Assembly: GCF_000214375.1 (NCBI RefSeq)
Contig: NC_015578.1
Span: 930,001-994,000 of the forward strand
Source: Treponema primitia ZAS-2
GTDB lineage: Bacteria; Spirochaetota; Spirochaetia; Treponematales; Breznakiellaceae
Length of the DNA: 64,000 bases
Direction: 5' to 3'
Part shown: positions 1-8,325 of the stretch, piece after piece
How positions within the stretch are numbered: position 1 is the stretch's first letter
How the letters are laid out: each line of letters starts with the position of its first letter
Notes under the pieces: generated by a model
The model's database searches: none
Told to the model about the DNA's origin: nothing
What the model saw: the letters and a program-made list of their open reading frames with translations, nothing else
Position numbers and translations under genes: made by a program

Positions 1-2
1 TT

Positions 3-232
3 CACCGTACAAACCTGATAAACCCCTCATCAATACGAAGGGTCACAGTGCTGTCCTTTGGGGACAGGCTGGCCCGGGGTCCGGTTTCCACGGTGCAGGG
101 CAGGCCTCCGGGAAGTTCCAGTTCCAGGCTAAGCCGGTCCCCGGTGAATCCGCTGCCCCGGTAAACTGCGGTACAAGCAGCTTCCCCGGAAGCCGGCAGG
201 GCGGCGGCAGGCGGGTGAACGGTTAATGCGTC
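3..232 (-). pseudogene. 3' remnant of a thiQ-like ABC ATPase gene (duplicate)
   Basis: This stretch aligns without gaps to 3421-3650, the last ~76 codons of the intact minus-strand ATPase gene, at a constant offset of 3418 bp and with roughly one mismatch in ten. The frame and C-terminal residues (IRFVR followed by a stop) are preserved. Similarity stops abruptly near 232, and no Walker motifs lie upstream, so only the TOBE-like C-terminal end is present. I infer a duplication remnant; what lies left of position 1 is unknown. Confidence 0.8.
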
Positions 233-345
233 CGGGCACTTGCCACCTTGGGTGGAGGGTCCTATTCGAGTAAATCGTTTCTGACGCAGAATAGCACGAT
301 AAGCCGCTCCCTGATGGCATTCTTGAGGTAATTTTAAAATCGATT

Positions 346-363
346 CTAGTACTAAAGTACTAG
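346..363. promoter_or_regulatory. Perfect inverted repeat, operator candidate
   Basis: CTAGTACT and AGTACTAG form an 8-bp perfect inverted repeat with a 2-bp spacer. A related half-site (CAGTACTTT) follows at about 379. It lies ~120 bp before the hydrolase start and upstream of its candidate -10 box, a position suitable for a regulator. The regulator is not known. The rest of 233-484 shows no gene. Confidence 0.45.
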
Positions 364-439
364 ATATTTATCAGAAAACAGTACTTTGGTAACATTCGGT
401 GCGAAAGGACAGTTTTTCCTTTCCAATAAATGTAATCCG

Positions 440-448
440 TGGTATAAT
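440..448 (+). promoter_or_regulatory. Extended -10 promoter for the exported hydrolase
   Basis: The sequence TGGTATAAT is a perfect extended -10 element; the -35 region is poor. Transcription would start near 455, giving a ~30-nt leader with the ribosome-binding site GGAGGA just before the ATG at 485. Confidence 0.55.
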
Positions 449-484
449 TTAACTGGTTTTAATCAAATTTATTGGAGGAAAGAA

Positions 485-3067
485 ATGAAAAGAATTTGTA
501 TCGTTTTAGCATTGTTGTCGGCAGCTATTGCTGTGTTTGCTGGCCCTGCTAAGGACAACGAAAGTCGATCTGGCAGTGCAATCACCGGTATAACGGTTAA
601 TACAACCGTACACGGAGACGGGCAAAAGATTGAAAGTATCACTATTATTGCAGAAAACCAAAGGGTTTTGCAGGGACTTACCGCTGGAGATTTTAAATTC
701 ACCGGTAATACCGGCGGCTGGGGCAGTAATTTCCCCGTAGGCAGCGATCCCGCGGACCCGATGGCCTATGTAACCCTGTACGGAGCGAATCAGGCCAGCC
801 CTGAACGGACTCCGGTTATTGAACCCTTTACGCCGGATATAAGCGGCATCGCAGTTGATGGAAATAAAATTACCCTTAGGGTGTCAAATTTTTCTCCAAA
901 GCTTTATTATGTAAAGGATTTTACCATAGAGTGTACCAATAAGGATTTAAGCTTTTCCAACCGGATTCTGCCTGTACTTGATAATAGCGGCAGGTTTGGT
1001 AATTCCAACTCAAAAGTAACAGTGGTTACTCCCACGGCGGACGAATTTGCTTATATCAAGGTTTCCAAAAGCGGCTCGGAGCCGACGGACTATAATTACT
1101 TCCTGTTTACTCCCCGGGGAGCAGGCAGCAAACCCCTGCCCCTGGTTCTTTCGAATCATGGTTCGGGGGATCAGATGACTCTGGTTGCTAACCGGGTTAC
1201 CCTTGCCTGGGCGGAACCGGGAGTTCAGGCGGAAAACCCGTCCTATGTACTTGCGCCGGTTTATCCTCAGGGGGATTACGAAAATACCCAGGTGACGACC
1301 ATCGTTAGAACTATCGCCCTTATTGAACAATTAATAGCCCAGGGAAAAGTTGATCCTGCAAGAATATACATCGAAGGGAAATCCATGGGAGGGAAAAATA
1401 CGGTCAAAATTGCTTCGCTCTATCCGGATTTTTTTGCCGCCGCCCTGCCCCTTTGTCCGGCCAGTATTCTTCCCAATTCATCTTCCCAGGCAGAATATGC
1501 GGATGACTATAAAAAAATAGGAACCATCCTCAAGGACCTGCCCATATGGTTTGTTGTCGGTAGAAACGATGCCCTTTCCCCTCATAGTCAGGGTTATTAC
1601 AATGCCTTGACGGCGGCTGGAAGTTATAAGGCGAAACTATTGATGTACACCCCTGAACAAATGCTTGCCCGGGGTATATTCAAAGCCCATGATAATGAAA
1701 TTATCAGTCTGGAAGATTCCCGGTATTCCGACTGGTTGTTTGCCCAGAGGAAGGTAAATAAACAAACCGATGCTATTGATTACATCAGACTCAATACATG
1801 GTCTGCACCCCGGGGACACACTATCAAAACCATTGATATTTATGTAAATAATCCGGCGGTATTGTCAAACATCCGCAGCCCTGCGGATTTCGGCGGGAAA
1901 ATAACCGGTAACACCTACAATTACAGCAGTCGCAGTCTGCCCAACGGAGAATATCGGACTAATACGCTGGTCCCCTATGAAGCGAAGATCAATAACGTAG
2001 TCGTTTCCGGGAATAAAGTAACACTTACCCTGGATCCTATTAAAGGGTATATCGGGGATGATCTTTCACGGGGCATCGACAACGGCGTTGGAGGGTTCAA
2101 AAAGTTTTATTACGCAAAAGATATTACTCTTACCTGTACGGCAAATAATGCCCTGAGTTTTACCAGGGATCGCCGTATTGAGGAAAACACCGGCGGACTG
2201 GCGGTTAATGATATTACCACCGAAACTGCGGACAAATTCGCCCAATTCAGTTCAAAGCATACTGCGTCTTTTGATTATAATCTTTACGCTCCCGATGGCG
2301 TGGTTACCGGTTCCATAAACGATGTTAAAGCGGAACATCCTGCGCCGCTTGTCCTCGTTATGCATGGTTCCGGAGATCAGGGTACCCTTTTGGCAAACAG
2401 AATGGCTATTGCCATCGCAGAATCCCATCCGGAAGCTTATGTCCTTACGCCAATATATGTGAATCAGAATAGTGTCTCCGGAAAAACCGAAGACTCTGTG
2501 GCAAACCAATGGGTTACAACAGGGCAGTCCATTGATCTGATTAAACGTATGATTGATATTGGTTTGGTTGACAGTAAGCGGGTATACCTTATTGGTAAAT
2601 CAATGGGGGGTAAAAATGTTCAGCGTACCTATGTCAGGTATCCTGATTTTTTTGCCGCGACTATTTCTCTGTCCGGCAGCATCGCCCAGGAATTTGTCAA
2701 AGGAGATCCTGATACAACTAACGCTACCGCCGCTGATGTGACGGTTCCCGGTTTTGTAGATGTGTTGAAAAACAAGCCTTTCTACATTATATGCGCAGTC
2801 GGAGATCCCATAAACAGTTCCGACACTACTCCTAACGGCGGAAAAACTACCCAATCCCGTGCCTTGAGAGACGCTATAATTGCTGCCAATGGAGGAACCG
2901 CTCCGGGTACTTTTAAATATCAGGAATATTCCGCAGAAAATCTTACCAGGGACAATTTGACAAAAGACGGCTTATCGCCTTCAATAAAACCCCATGATGT
3001 GGAAATTATTTGTATGGAAGATCCGCAGTTCCTAAATTGGATGTTCTCTCAATCACTTTCCAGATAA
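485..3067 (+). CDS. Exported tandem alpha/beta-hydrolase (esterase/PHB-depolymerase-like), two catalytic modules
   Basis: The 860-residue protein starts at the ATG at 485, which has a GGAGGA site and begins a signal peptide (MKRICIVLALLSAAIAVFAG); the longer upstream reading lacks both. The protein is an internal duplication. Each half has a beta-rich segment of ~130 residues and then an alpha/beta-hydrolase domain with a conserved HGSGDQ oxyanion region, a GKSMGGKN nucleophile elbow (Ser300 and Ser706) and a late His (His402 in AHDNEI, His837 in PHDVEI). Both halves therefore look active. The fold suggests secreted ester or polysaccharide-ester hydrolysis; the substrate is unknown. It is monocistronic and closed by a terminator. 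It sits between two copies of the thiQ 3' end, which hints at insertion or rearrangement. Confidence 0.8.
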   Translation: MKRICIVLALLSAAIAVFAGPAKDNESRSGSAITGITVNTTVHGDGQKIESITIIAENQRVLQGLTAGDFKFTGNTGGWGSNFPVGSDPADPMAYVTLYGANQASPERTPVIEPFTPDISGIAVDGNKITLRVSNFSPKLYYVKDFTIECTNKDLSFSNRILPVLDNSGRFGNSNSKVTVVTPTADEFAYIKVSKSGSEPTDYNYFLFTPRGAGSKPLPLVLSNHGSGDQMTLVANRVTLAWAEPGVQAENPSYVLAPVYPQGDYENTQVTTIVRTIALIEQLIAQGKVDPARIYIEGKSMGGKNTVKIASLYPDFFAAALPLCPASILPNSSSQAEYADDYKKIGTILKDLPIWFVVGRNDALSPHSQGYYNALTAAGSYKAKLLMYTPEQMLARGIFKAHDNEIISLEDSRYSDWLFAQRKVNKQTDAIDYIRLNTWSAPRGHTIKTIDIYVNNPAVLSNIRSPADFGGKITGNTYNYSSRSLPNGEYRTNTLVPYEAKINNVVVSGNKVTLTLDPIKGYIGDDLSRGIDNGVGGFKKFYYAKDITLTCTANNALSFTRDRRIEENTGGLAVNDITTETADKFAQFSSKHTASFDYNLYAPDGVVTGSINDVKAEHPAPLVLVMHGSGDQGTLLANRMAIAIAESHPEAYVLTPIYVNQNSVSGKTEDSVANQWVTTGQSIDLIKRMIDIGLVDSKRVYLIGKSMGGKNVQRTYVRYPDFFAATISLSGSIAQEFVKGDPDTTNATAADVTVPGFVDVLKNKPFYIICAVGDPINSSDTTPNGGKTTQSRALRDAIIAANGGTAPGTFKYQEYSAENLTRDNLTKDGLSPSIKPHDVEIICMEDPQFLNWMFSQSLSR

Positions 3068-3116
3068 GCATAATAGATTATGGTGCCGGAGGCAAACTTC
3101 CGGCCCGTAATTTTTA

Positions 3117-3158
3117 AACGAAGAATCCCGCTGTTTGGTGGGGTTCTTCGTTTTGATT
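3117..3158 (+). terminator. Rho-independent terminator of the hydrolase gene
   Basis: AACGAAGAATCCC pairs with GGGGTTCTTCGTT around a short loop and is followed by a T-rich run (TTTTGATT). A smaller hairpin (GCCGGAGG...CTTCCGGC) precedes it at 3085-3104. Confidence 0.8.
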
Positions 3159-3419
3159 AGAAATGTTACCGGAAGTTCGGTCAAAGAAATGGCAAATAAG
3201 CAATATATTTGCTTATTGAATAAATTTCCTGTATTGACTATGATACTCCTATGTTTCTGGCAACGACAAACATAAAAGCAGACTTCCCGCGACGGCTCCC
3301 GGCTCCATTATGCTTTAGCTAAAAATCAGCAGGGTAGTTCAGTTATTAACATTTATCTGTCTGTTATTTTGTTTCAAGGGATAATTTGGCTTCAATCTGT
3401 TCCGGGGTGTATCCCTTTT
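3159..3419. other. Non-coding gap between convergent genes
   Basis: No gene seen. The only clear structure is a 9-bp inverted repeat (AATAAGCAA / TTGCTTATT) at 3195-3217 with a 5-nt loop, possibly a weak terminator for the minus-strand thi operon. Confidence 0.4.
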
Positions 3420-4490
3420 TTATCGGACAAACCTGATAAGCCCCTCATCAATACGAAGGATCACAGTGCTGTCCTTTTGGGGCAGACCGGCGCGAGGGCC
3501 GGTTTCCACGGTGCAGAGCGTACCCCCGGGAAGTTCCAGTTCCAGGCTAAGCCGGTCCCCGGTGAATCCGCTTCCCCGGTAAACGGCGGTACAAGCAGCT
3601 TCCCCGGAAGCCGGCTGGGCGGCGGCAGGCGGGTGAACGGTTAATGCATCCCGGGGTACAAAGAGCAGGGACCCTGCGGGGTCCCAGGTTGGCATATCAT
3701 CTGCAGCAGGGACACGCAGTTTTCCTAAGGGGGAGCTGACCAGGGTCCCATTCTGCCCGGTTTCAAGGATGGTGCAGTCCAGGACCAGGCCTGCCCCGAA
3801 GAAGCGGGCGCCAAATTCGGTTTTGGGGGAGAGGAAGAGTTCCCGGGGGGTGCCGGTTTCGACGATCCTGCCTGAAGACATGAGGGCGATACGGTCCCCC
3901 AGGGCGGCAGCTTCCTCCCGGTCATGGGTAACAAAAATACAGGGCACAGCGGTACGGGAAGGAATCAGGCGGAATTCTTCCCGCAGGGAACGGCGCAGGG
4001 GGGCGTCCAGGCTGGAGAAAGGTTCGTCCAGCAGCAGTGCCCGGGGCCTGGCTGCCAGGGCGCGGGCAATGGCGACCCGCTGCCGTTCGCCCCCGGAAAG
4101 GGTATCTATGCGCCGATTTTCATACCCGGATAGTTTTACTATTCCCAGTACTTCGGTGACAATACGCCGCCGTTCTGCCCGGGAAATGCCGTGGATAAAG
4201 GGGCCGTAGGCGATGTTCTTTCCCGCGCTTAGATGGGGGAAAAGGGCCAGGTCCTGAAAAACCACAGAAATACTGCGTTTCCAGGGAGGAAGTTCCCCTA
4301 TGTCCTCTCCGTCTATCAGTATATCCCCCGCCTCGGCCTGAATGATCCCCGCAATAAGACTGAGGGCAGTGGTTTTGCCGCATCCTGAGGGCCCGGCCAA
4401 TACCAGGGTTTCCCCTTCCTTAACGGAAAGGTCCAGGGTAACCGAAAAATCTTCATAGGATTTACGCAGTCCCCGTATTTCAATAGCCAT
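3420..4490 (-). CDS. thiQ: Thiamine-type ABC transporter ATP-binding protein
   Basis: The 356-residue ATPase energises import of thiamine or a thiamine phosphate. It shows Walker A GPSGCGKTT (about residues 34-42), signature LSGGERQRV, Walker B LLLDEPFSSLD and a switch His in FVTHDREEA. At ~356 residues it is longer than the enterobacterial ThiQ (~230); the extra C-terminal ~120 residues look like a TOBE-type regulatory domain as in FbpC/CysA ATPases. The start overlaps the permease stop by 11 bp, so translation is probably coupled. Thiamine specificity is inferred from the binding protein and the TPP riboswitch. Its 3' 230 bp are duplicated at the left end of the window. Confidence 0.85.
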   Translation of the reverse strand: MAIEIRGLRKSYEDFSVTLDLSVKEGETLVLAGPSGCGKTTALSLIAGIIQAEAGDILIDGEDIGELPPWKRSISVVFQDLALFPHLSAGKNIAYGPFIHGISRAERRRIVTEVLGIVKLSGYENRRIDTLSGGERQRVAIARALAARPRALLLDEPFSSLDAPLRRSLREEFRLIPSRTAVPCIFVTHDREEAAALGDRIALMSSGRIVETGTPRELFLSPKTEFGARFFGAGLVLDCTILETGQNGTLVSSPLGKLRVPAADDMPTWDPAGSLLFVPRDALTVHPPAAAQPASGEAACTAVYRGSGFTGDRLSLELELPGGTLCTVETGPRAGLPQKDSTVILRIDEGLIRFVR

Positions 4491-6267
4491 GGCTTCCCCC
4501 CTTCTGTTTTACCCCAAATTCCGACAAAAGAAAAGCGCCGGCGCAGGCGAGGATCAGCATGGTTCCCGCTGCGCAGGCAGTTCCGTAGCGGTAGGAATTT
4601 GCCGCCCGGTAGATAAGCAGGGGCAGGGTTTCCCAGTCCTCCAGGCCCAGCATCATGACGGCATTCAGTTCGCCCAGGCTGATGGCGGCTGAGAAGCCCC
4701 AGGCTGACCGGAGGCGTCCCATGCTCAGTGGTATCTCCACAGTAATGATGCGCTTCAGAGGGTTTGCCCCGAACACCGATGCTGCGTTAGAGGTATTCGG
4801 CGGTATGCTTTCCAGTCCCCGGGAAATTGAATTAAAAGCAAAGGGCAGGGCGGTAACCGCATGGAGTACCACCGCCGCCCAGAGTGACCGGGAATGATCC
4901 CTGCCGTAAAGACTGAGCCAGCCGAAACCCAGGACTATCCCGGATGAGGCCAGGGGCGCGGTGGCAAAGATACGGATCAGTGCTGCCAGGGGGGATTTTC
5001 CGTGGGCTTTGCCTGGGCTTTGGCTTACAAAGCGAAGATTCGATGCTGCCCCGGCGGCGAGTATTGCCAGGACGCTTGCCAGGGTTGCAGAAAGCCCCGC
5101 CAGGAGCAGGGACCGGAGCAGGGCGGGGAGTATGCGTTCCCCCAGGGAGAGCCACCACCGTGCCGAAACTTGGGGCAGGGCGGCCCGGGATGGTTTATAC
5201 AGAAAGGATTCCAGGGGTACTGAAAGAAGGGGACCCAGTACAAACAGGAATAGTAAGACCCCGTAGACAATCAGGGCGATATGCCCGCCGGCGCTTCGGC
5301 GCTCATCGGGGAAGCGGTCCCGGATTTCAAGGGTGTTCCCGGTACGCCTTTCAATACGAAGGTACAGCATAAATACTGCGCTGGCAATAAGGGTTTCTAT
5401 TAACGCAAGGGCCCCGGCATTTGAGTAATCCAGGGATAAGCGGGCATAGCGGTAAATTTCCACCGCCAGGGTTGTTGCCCCGGGGCCGCCCCCCAGGACC
5501 AATACCACAGCGAAACTGGTAAAGCTGTAAAGGAACACCAGCAAAGCCGCGGATAGTATTGATGGAAGCACCAGGGGAAACAGTATTGTTAAGCCGGTCA
5601 AAAAAGGTGTTGCCCCCATGGTTTCCGCTGCCGGGGCATAGGCTTTCCGGGCCCGGGCCATGCCGTCTCCAACCAGGCGTATCACCAGGGGGAAGTTATA
5701 GAAACCGTGGGCCAGGACAATGGCCCCGGGGCGGTACAGGATGCGTAAGGGCCCATCTTCAGCGCCGCCCAGGGCTGCAAGGAAGCGGTTTGCCCAGCCT
5801 GAGTTTCCGAAAAAGAGTACAAATCCTAATACCACCAGAATCGGCGGCATGGCAAAGGGAACGCTGGTCAGGGCCCGGATGAACCGGGTCCCCGGGGAGT
5901 TCTCCCGCAGCAGCCCGGATCCCAGGAGCCATGCTCCGGGAAGCCCCAGGCCCAGGGCCAGAAGGGCGCTCAATCCCGCCTGTCCCAGGGTAAAGAGGGT
6001 TATCCTCAGCAGGGCGGGGTTGGCCAGGGCGGAAAAAGCAGCCCCACCGGTTACCCCGGTTCCGGCAGACCCTGAGCTGCGGAAACCCGCGCTCAGGGCC
6101 GCCCCATAGGGCAGGATGAAGGCGAGCAGCACCGCTGCCAGGGGCAGCAGTGCAAAGAGAAGCGCCGCTTGCAACCCAGTATTGGTTTTAATACTATTCC
6201 GCCTACCGGTACCTATGGGGAAAATATTCCGCACTATTACTGTCCGCTGGAGAGAATCGCCGCCCAC
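4480..6267 (-). CDS. thiP: Thiamine ABC transporter permease, fused two-domain type
   Basis: The 595-residue membrane protein has two homologous binding-protein-dependent permease halves (about 12 membrane segments), the ThiP/FbpB arrangement in which one polypeptide forms the whole channel. EAA-like loops are visible in each half (AAETMGATPFLTGLTILFP and AASVFGANPLKRIITVEIP). It overlaps the binding-protein gene upstream by ~30 bp and thiQ downstream. The start is uncertain: the ATG at 6267 or a GTG at 6234 directly after the thiB stop; either leaves the first membrane segment intact. Confidence 0.85.
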   Translation of the reverse strand: MGGDSLQRTVIVRNIFPIGTGRRNSIKTNTGLQAALLFALLPLAAVLLAFILPYGAALSAGFRSSGSAGTGVTGGAAFSALANPALLRITLFTLGQAGLSALLALGLGLPGAWLLGSGLLRENSPGTRFIRALTSVPFAMPPILVVLGFVLFFGNSGWANRFLAALGGAEDGPLRILYRPGAIVLAHGFYNFPLVIRLVGDGMARARKAYAPAAETMGATPFLTGLTILFPLVLPSILSAALLVFLYSFTSFAVVLVLGGGPGATTLAVEIYRYARLSLDYSNAGALALIETLIASAVFMLYLRIERRTGNTLEIRDRFPDERRSAGGHIALIVYGVLLFLFVLGPLLSVPLESFLYKPSRAALPQVSARWWLSLGERILPALLRSLLLAGLSATLASVLAILAAGAASNLRFVSQSPGKAHGKSPLAALIRIFATAPLASSGIVLGFGWLSLYGRDHSRSLWAAVVLHAVTALPFAFNSISRGLESIPPNTSNAASVFGANPLKRIITVEIPLSMGRLRSAWGFSAAISLGELNAVMMLGLEDWETLPLLIYRAANSYRYGTACAAGTMLILACAGAFLLSEFGVKQKGGSHGY

Positions 6268-7283
6268 TGGTTCAAATCGGCATCCGTAGGCGCCGGAGGC
6301 CGCAGGGGCTTGTCGCTTTTAGGGTTGATCCGGTAGGAATCCGGCAGTGCCACCGGGGTAACCGGGTACATCCAATTGGTATGGGGCGCCGTATTCTGGA
6401 AAGCATCGCTGAGCATAAAGTCCAGGAACTTTTTGGCGTTACCCTTGTTTTTTGCTGAACCCAAAAGCCCCGCCACCTCAATCTGTATGGGGTGCCCCTC
6501 GGCAAATATCGCCGCCCGGTACCGGTCGCTGCTTTCGTATTCCAGGTGATACCCGGGGCTGGTGGTGTAGGAGAGCACCAGGGGCGCTTCCCCTTCGGTG
6601 TAGAGCCCGTAGCCGCTGCTCCAGCCCTCAGCAATGGTGAGGATAGAGGGCCTCAGGCGCCGCCAGTAATCCTGCCATCCGTCACCGTAGATAGCCTTAG
6701 TCCAGGTGAGGAAACCAAGCCCCGGGGATGATGTCCGGGGGTCCATTAGTATGAGTTTCCCCGCGTATTCCGGTCGGGTCAGTTCCTCCAGGCTGGCGGG
6801 AGGGTTGGGAAGCCGCTCGGAATCGTAGTTGATCGCAAAATAACTGTAATCCCAGGGGATGAGCCGGTAACTCTCATCAATGATAAGTTCAGGCAGTATA
6901 CGATCCGCCCCGGCTGGCTTGTATCCCTCAAGCAGCCCCGAACTGAGGGCCTTTTCCGCCATATTCTGATCCAGCCCCAGAATGATATCCGCTCCGGCGT
7001 CCTTTCCTTCCAGGAGCAGCCGGGAGAGGACTGCCCCGGCGTCTCCGTGGTTTACCCAGCGTATCGCAATTCCGGTTTCATCCTCAAATAGTTGGGATAG
7101 CTCCGGTCCGGGTCCCCACTCTGAGTTGAAGGAATCGTAAGTCCAGATAACCAGTTCCTTTGTTCCGTTACCCTCCGCTTTATTCCGGCTGCAGTCTGAA
7201 AAAAACAGAGAAACGGAAAGTGCTAACCCCAGGACCGCAAAAAGCGTCTTGGGACCGATGGATAAAACTTTTTTTCCACCCAT
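6237..7283 (-). CDS. thiB: Thiamine-binding periplasmic lipoprotein
   Basis: The 348-residue protein has an N-terminal export signal ending FFSDC, a spirochaetal lipobox. The mature part matches ThiB-type binding proteins: ELVIWTYDSF near the N-terminus, IILGLDQNM, and TSSPGLGFLTWT in the middle. It would capture thiamine in the periplasm and deliver it to ThiP/ThiQ. The ATG at 7283 is preceded by AAGGGG. It is the first gene of thiBPQ and lies directly behind a TPP riboswitch, which supports the substrate. Confidence 0.88.
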   Translation of the reverse strand: MGGKKVLSIGPKTLFAVLGLALSVSLFFSDCSRNKAEGNGTKELVIWTYDSFNSEWGPGPELSQLFEDETGIAIRWVNHGDAGAVLSRLLLEGKDAGADIILGLDQNMAEKALSSGLLEGYKPAGADRILPELIIDESYRLIPWDYSYFAINYDSERLPNPPASLEELTRPEYAGKLILMDPRTSSPGLGFLTWTKAIYGDGWQDYWRRLRPSILTIAEGWSSGYGLYTEGEAPLVLSYTTSPGYHLEYESSDRYRAAIFAEGHPIQIEVAGLLGSAKNKGNAKKFLDFMLSDAFQNTAPHTNWMYPVTPVALPDSYRINPKSDKPLRPPAPTDADLNQWAAILSSGQ

Positions 7284-7433
7284 GATGTTACCCCTTTGGG
7301 ACTTTAGTCCCGCCTGTCGGGGAGTATTACTGATCGGACCGCATTGTTTACAAACCCCGGGAGAACCCCGGTATGTTTATATAACCGTAGCCTGTCTGCA
7401 TGATTTGTTCATCATGGCAAAGGGCTGCGGCTG

Positions 7434-7553
7434 TGTTCCCTACGCCGGCATTATCCGGATCAGGTTCAGCGGGTATGATCTCAGGCATTCCGTCGGATAA
7501 ACAGGCCCCCAAAGGCCGGTGTTTCCGTAACGGTCAACCACCCCAGTACAGAT
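7434..7553 (-). promoter_or_regulatory. TPP (thi-box) riboswitch
   Basis: Read on the minus strand, the sequence carries the classic thi-box elements in order: ACTGGGGTG, CTGAGATCATACCCG, TGAACCTGATCCGGATAATG and CGTAGGGAA. There is an extended P3 arm between the first two. It controls thiBPQ. Between it and thiB a hairpin (GGGAC-TTTA-GTCCC, 7298-7311) abuts the ribosome-binding site (7291-7297), and a CTCCCC stretch (7319-7324) could pair with the AAGGGG. I infer translational control, but the platform is not proven. Confidence 0.95.
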
Positions 7554-7571
7554 AAGATTTCTACAATATAG

Positions 7572-7600
7572 AGTATAGGGATTAGGCGGGAAAATGTCAA
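7572..7600 (-). promoter_or_regulatory. Sigma-70-type promoter of the thi operon
   Basis: On the minus strand TTGACA (7600-7595), a 17-bp spacer and TATACT (7577-7572) form a near-consensus promoter. Transcription would begin ~15 nt before the riboswitch. Confidence 0.75.
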
Positions 7601-7611
7601 TGCAATGCTGC

Positions 7612-8325
7612 TTAGAGAATCGCTGCGGCGCCCTGGTTGATGAGATTCGCCTGGTATCCCGCGCCGAAACCATTGTCAATGTTTACCACCGAGATCCCCG
7701 GTGCGCAGGAGGTGATCATGCCCAGGAGCGCCGAGAGGCCCCCGAAAGAGGCGCCGTAGCCTACGCTGGTGGGGACCGCGATAACCGGCACGGAAATCTG
7801 CCCTGCCAGCACACCAGCTAGTGCTCCCTCCATACCCGCCACAGCCACCACTACCCGGGCCTTGCGTATATCAGGGAGACGGCGAAACAGGCGGTGTATC
7901 CCCGCAATGCCCACATCGTTGATCAGTTCTACTTTGCTGCCCAGGAATTCTGCGGACAGGGCGGCCTCTTTGGCGATGGGGAGGTCCGAGGTCCCTGCGG
8001 CTACCACCGCAATCAGGCCTTGCAAGTCGGTCTTGGGGCGGACCCTGCCCACCATGAGGATCCGGGAAATGGCGTCGTATTCGGTTTCGGGGAAACGGCT
8101 GAGTACCCGGTCCGCCAGGGCTTGGTCCGCCTTAGTACCCAGTACCGGGATGCCCTGCTCGCGCATCTTTACTATGATGGCCTCTGCCTGGTCCGTAGTT
8201 TTTCCTGAACAGAACACTACCTCGGGGTAACCGGTCCGCTTGTCCCGGTAGGTATCAATGACCGCGAAGCCCAGGGAGTCTTCGGTCCCGGAACTTTCAG
8301 GGTCTTTATTTTCCGGCAAATCCAT
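7612..8325 (-). CDS. larB: Nickel-pincer cofactor biosynthesis protein LarB
   Basis: LarB carboxylates and hydrolyses nicotinic acid adenine dinucleotide, the first step to the nickel-pincer nucleotide (established for the family). The PurE-like C-terminal domain is evident: VVAAGTSDLPIAKEA, VAVAGMEGALAGVLAG and PVIAVPTSVGYG. The chosen ATG at 8325 has GAGAGG upstream and gives 237 residues; a longer in-frame start at 8394 would lie deep inside larC. It overlaps larC by 20 bp and is the last gene of larECB. Confidence 0.93.
   Translation of the reverse strand: MDLPENKDPESSGTEDSLGFAVIDTYRDKRTGYPEVVFCSGKTTDQAEAIIVKMREQGIPVLGTKADQALADRVLSRFPETEYDAISRILMVGRVRPKTDLQGLIAVVAAGTSDLPIAKEAALSAEFLGSKVELINDVGIAGIHRLFRRLPDIRKARVVVAVAGMEGALAGVLAGQISVPVIAVPTSVGYGASFGGLSALLGMITSCAPGISVVNIDNGFGAGYQANLINQGAAAIL

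Noticed and set aside
129-320. 63-codon minus-strand ORF at the left end
   Set aside because: It is in a different frame from the thiQ-like remnant, which is the only alignment supported here.
3360-3644. Plus-strand ORF of 91 codons over the thiQ 3' end
   Set aside because: It is antisense to thiQ, which has clear ABC ATPase motifs, and no SD precedes it.
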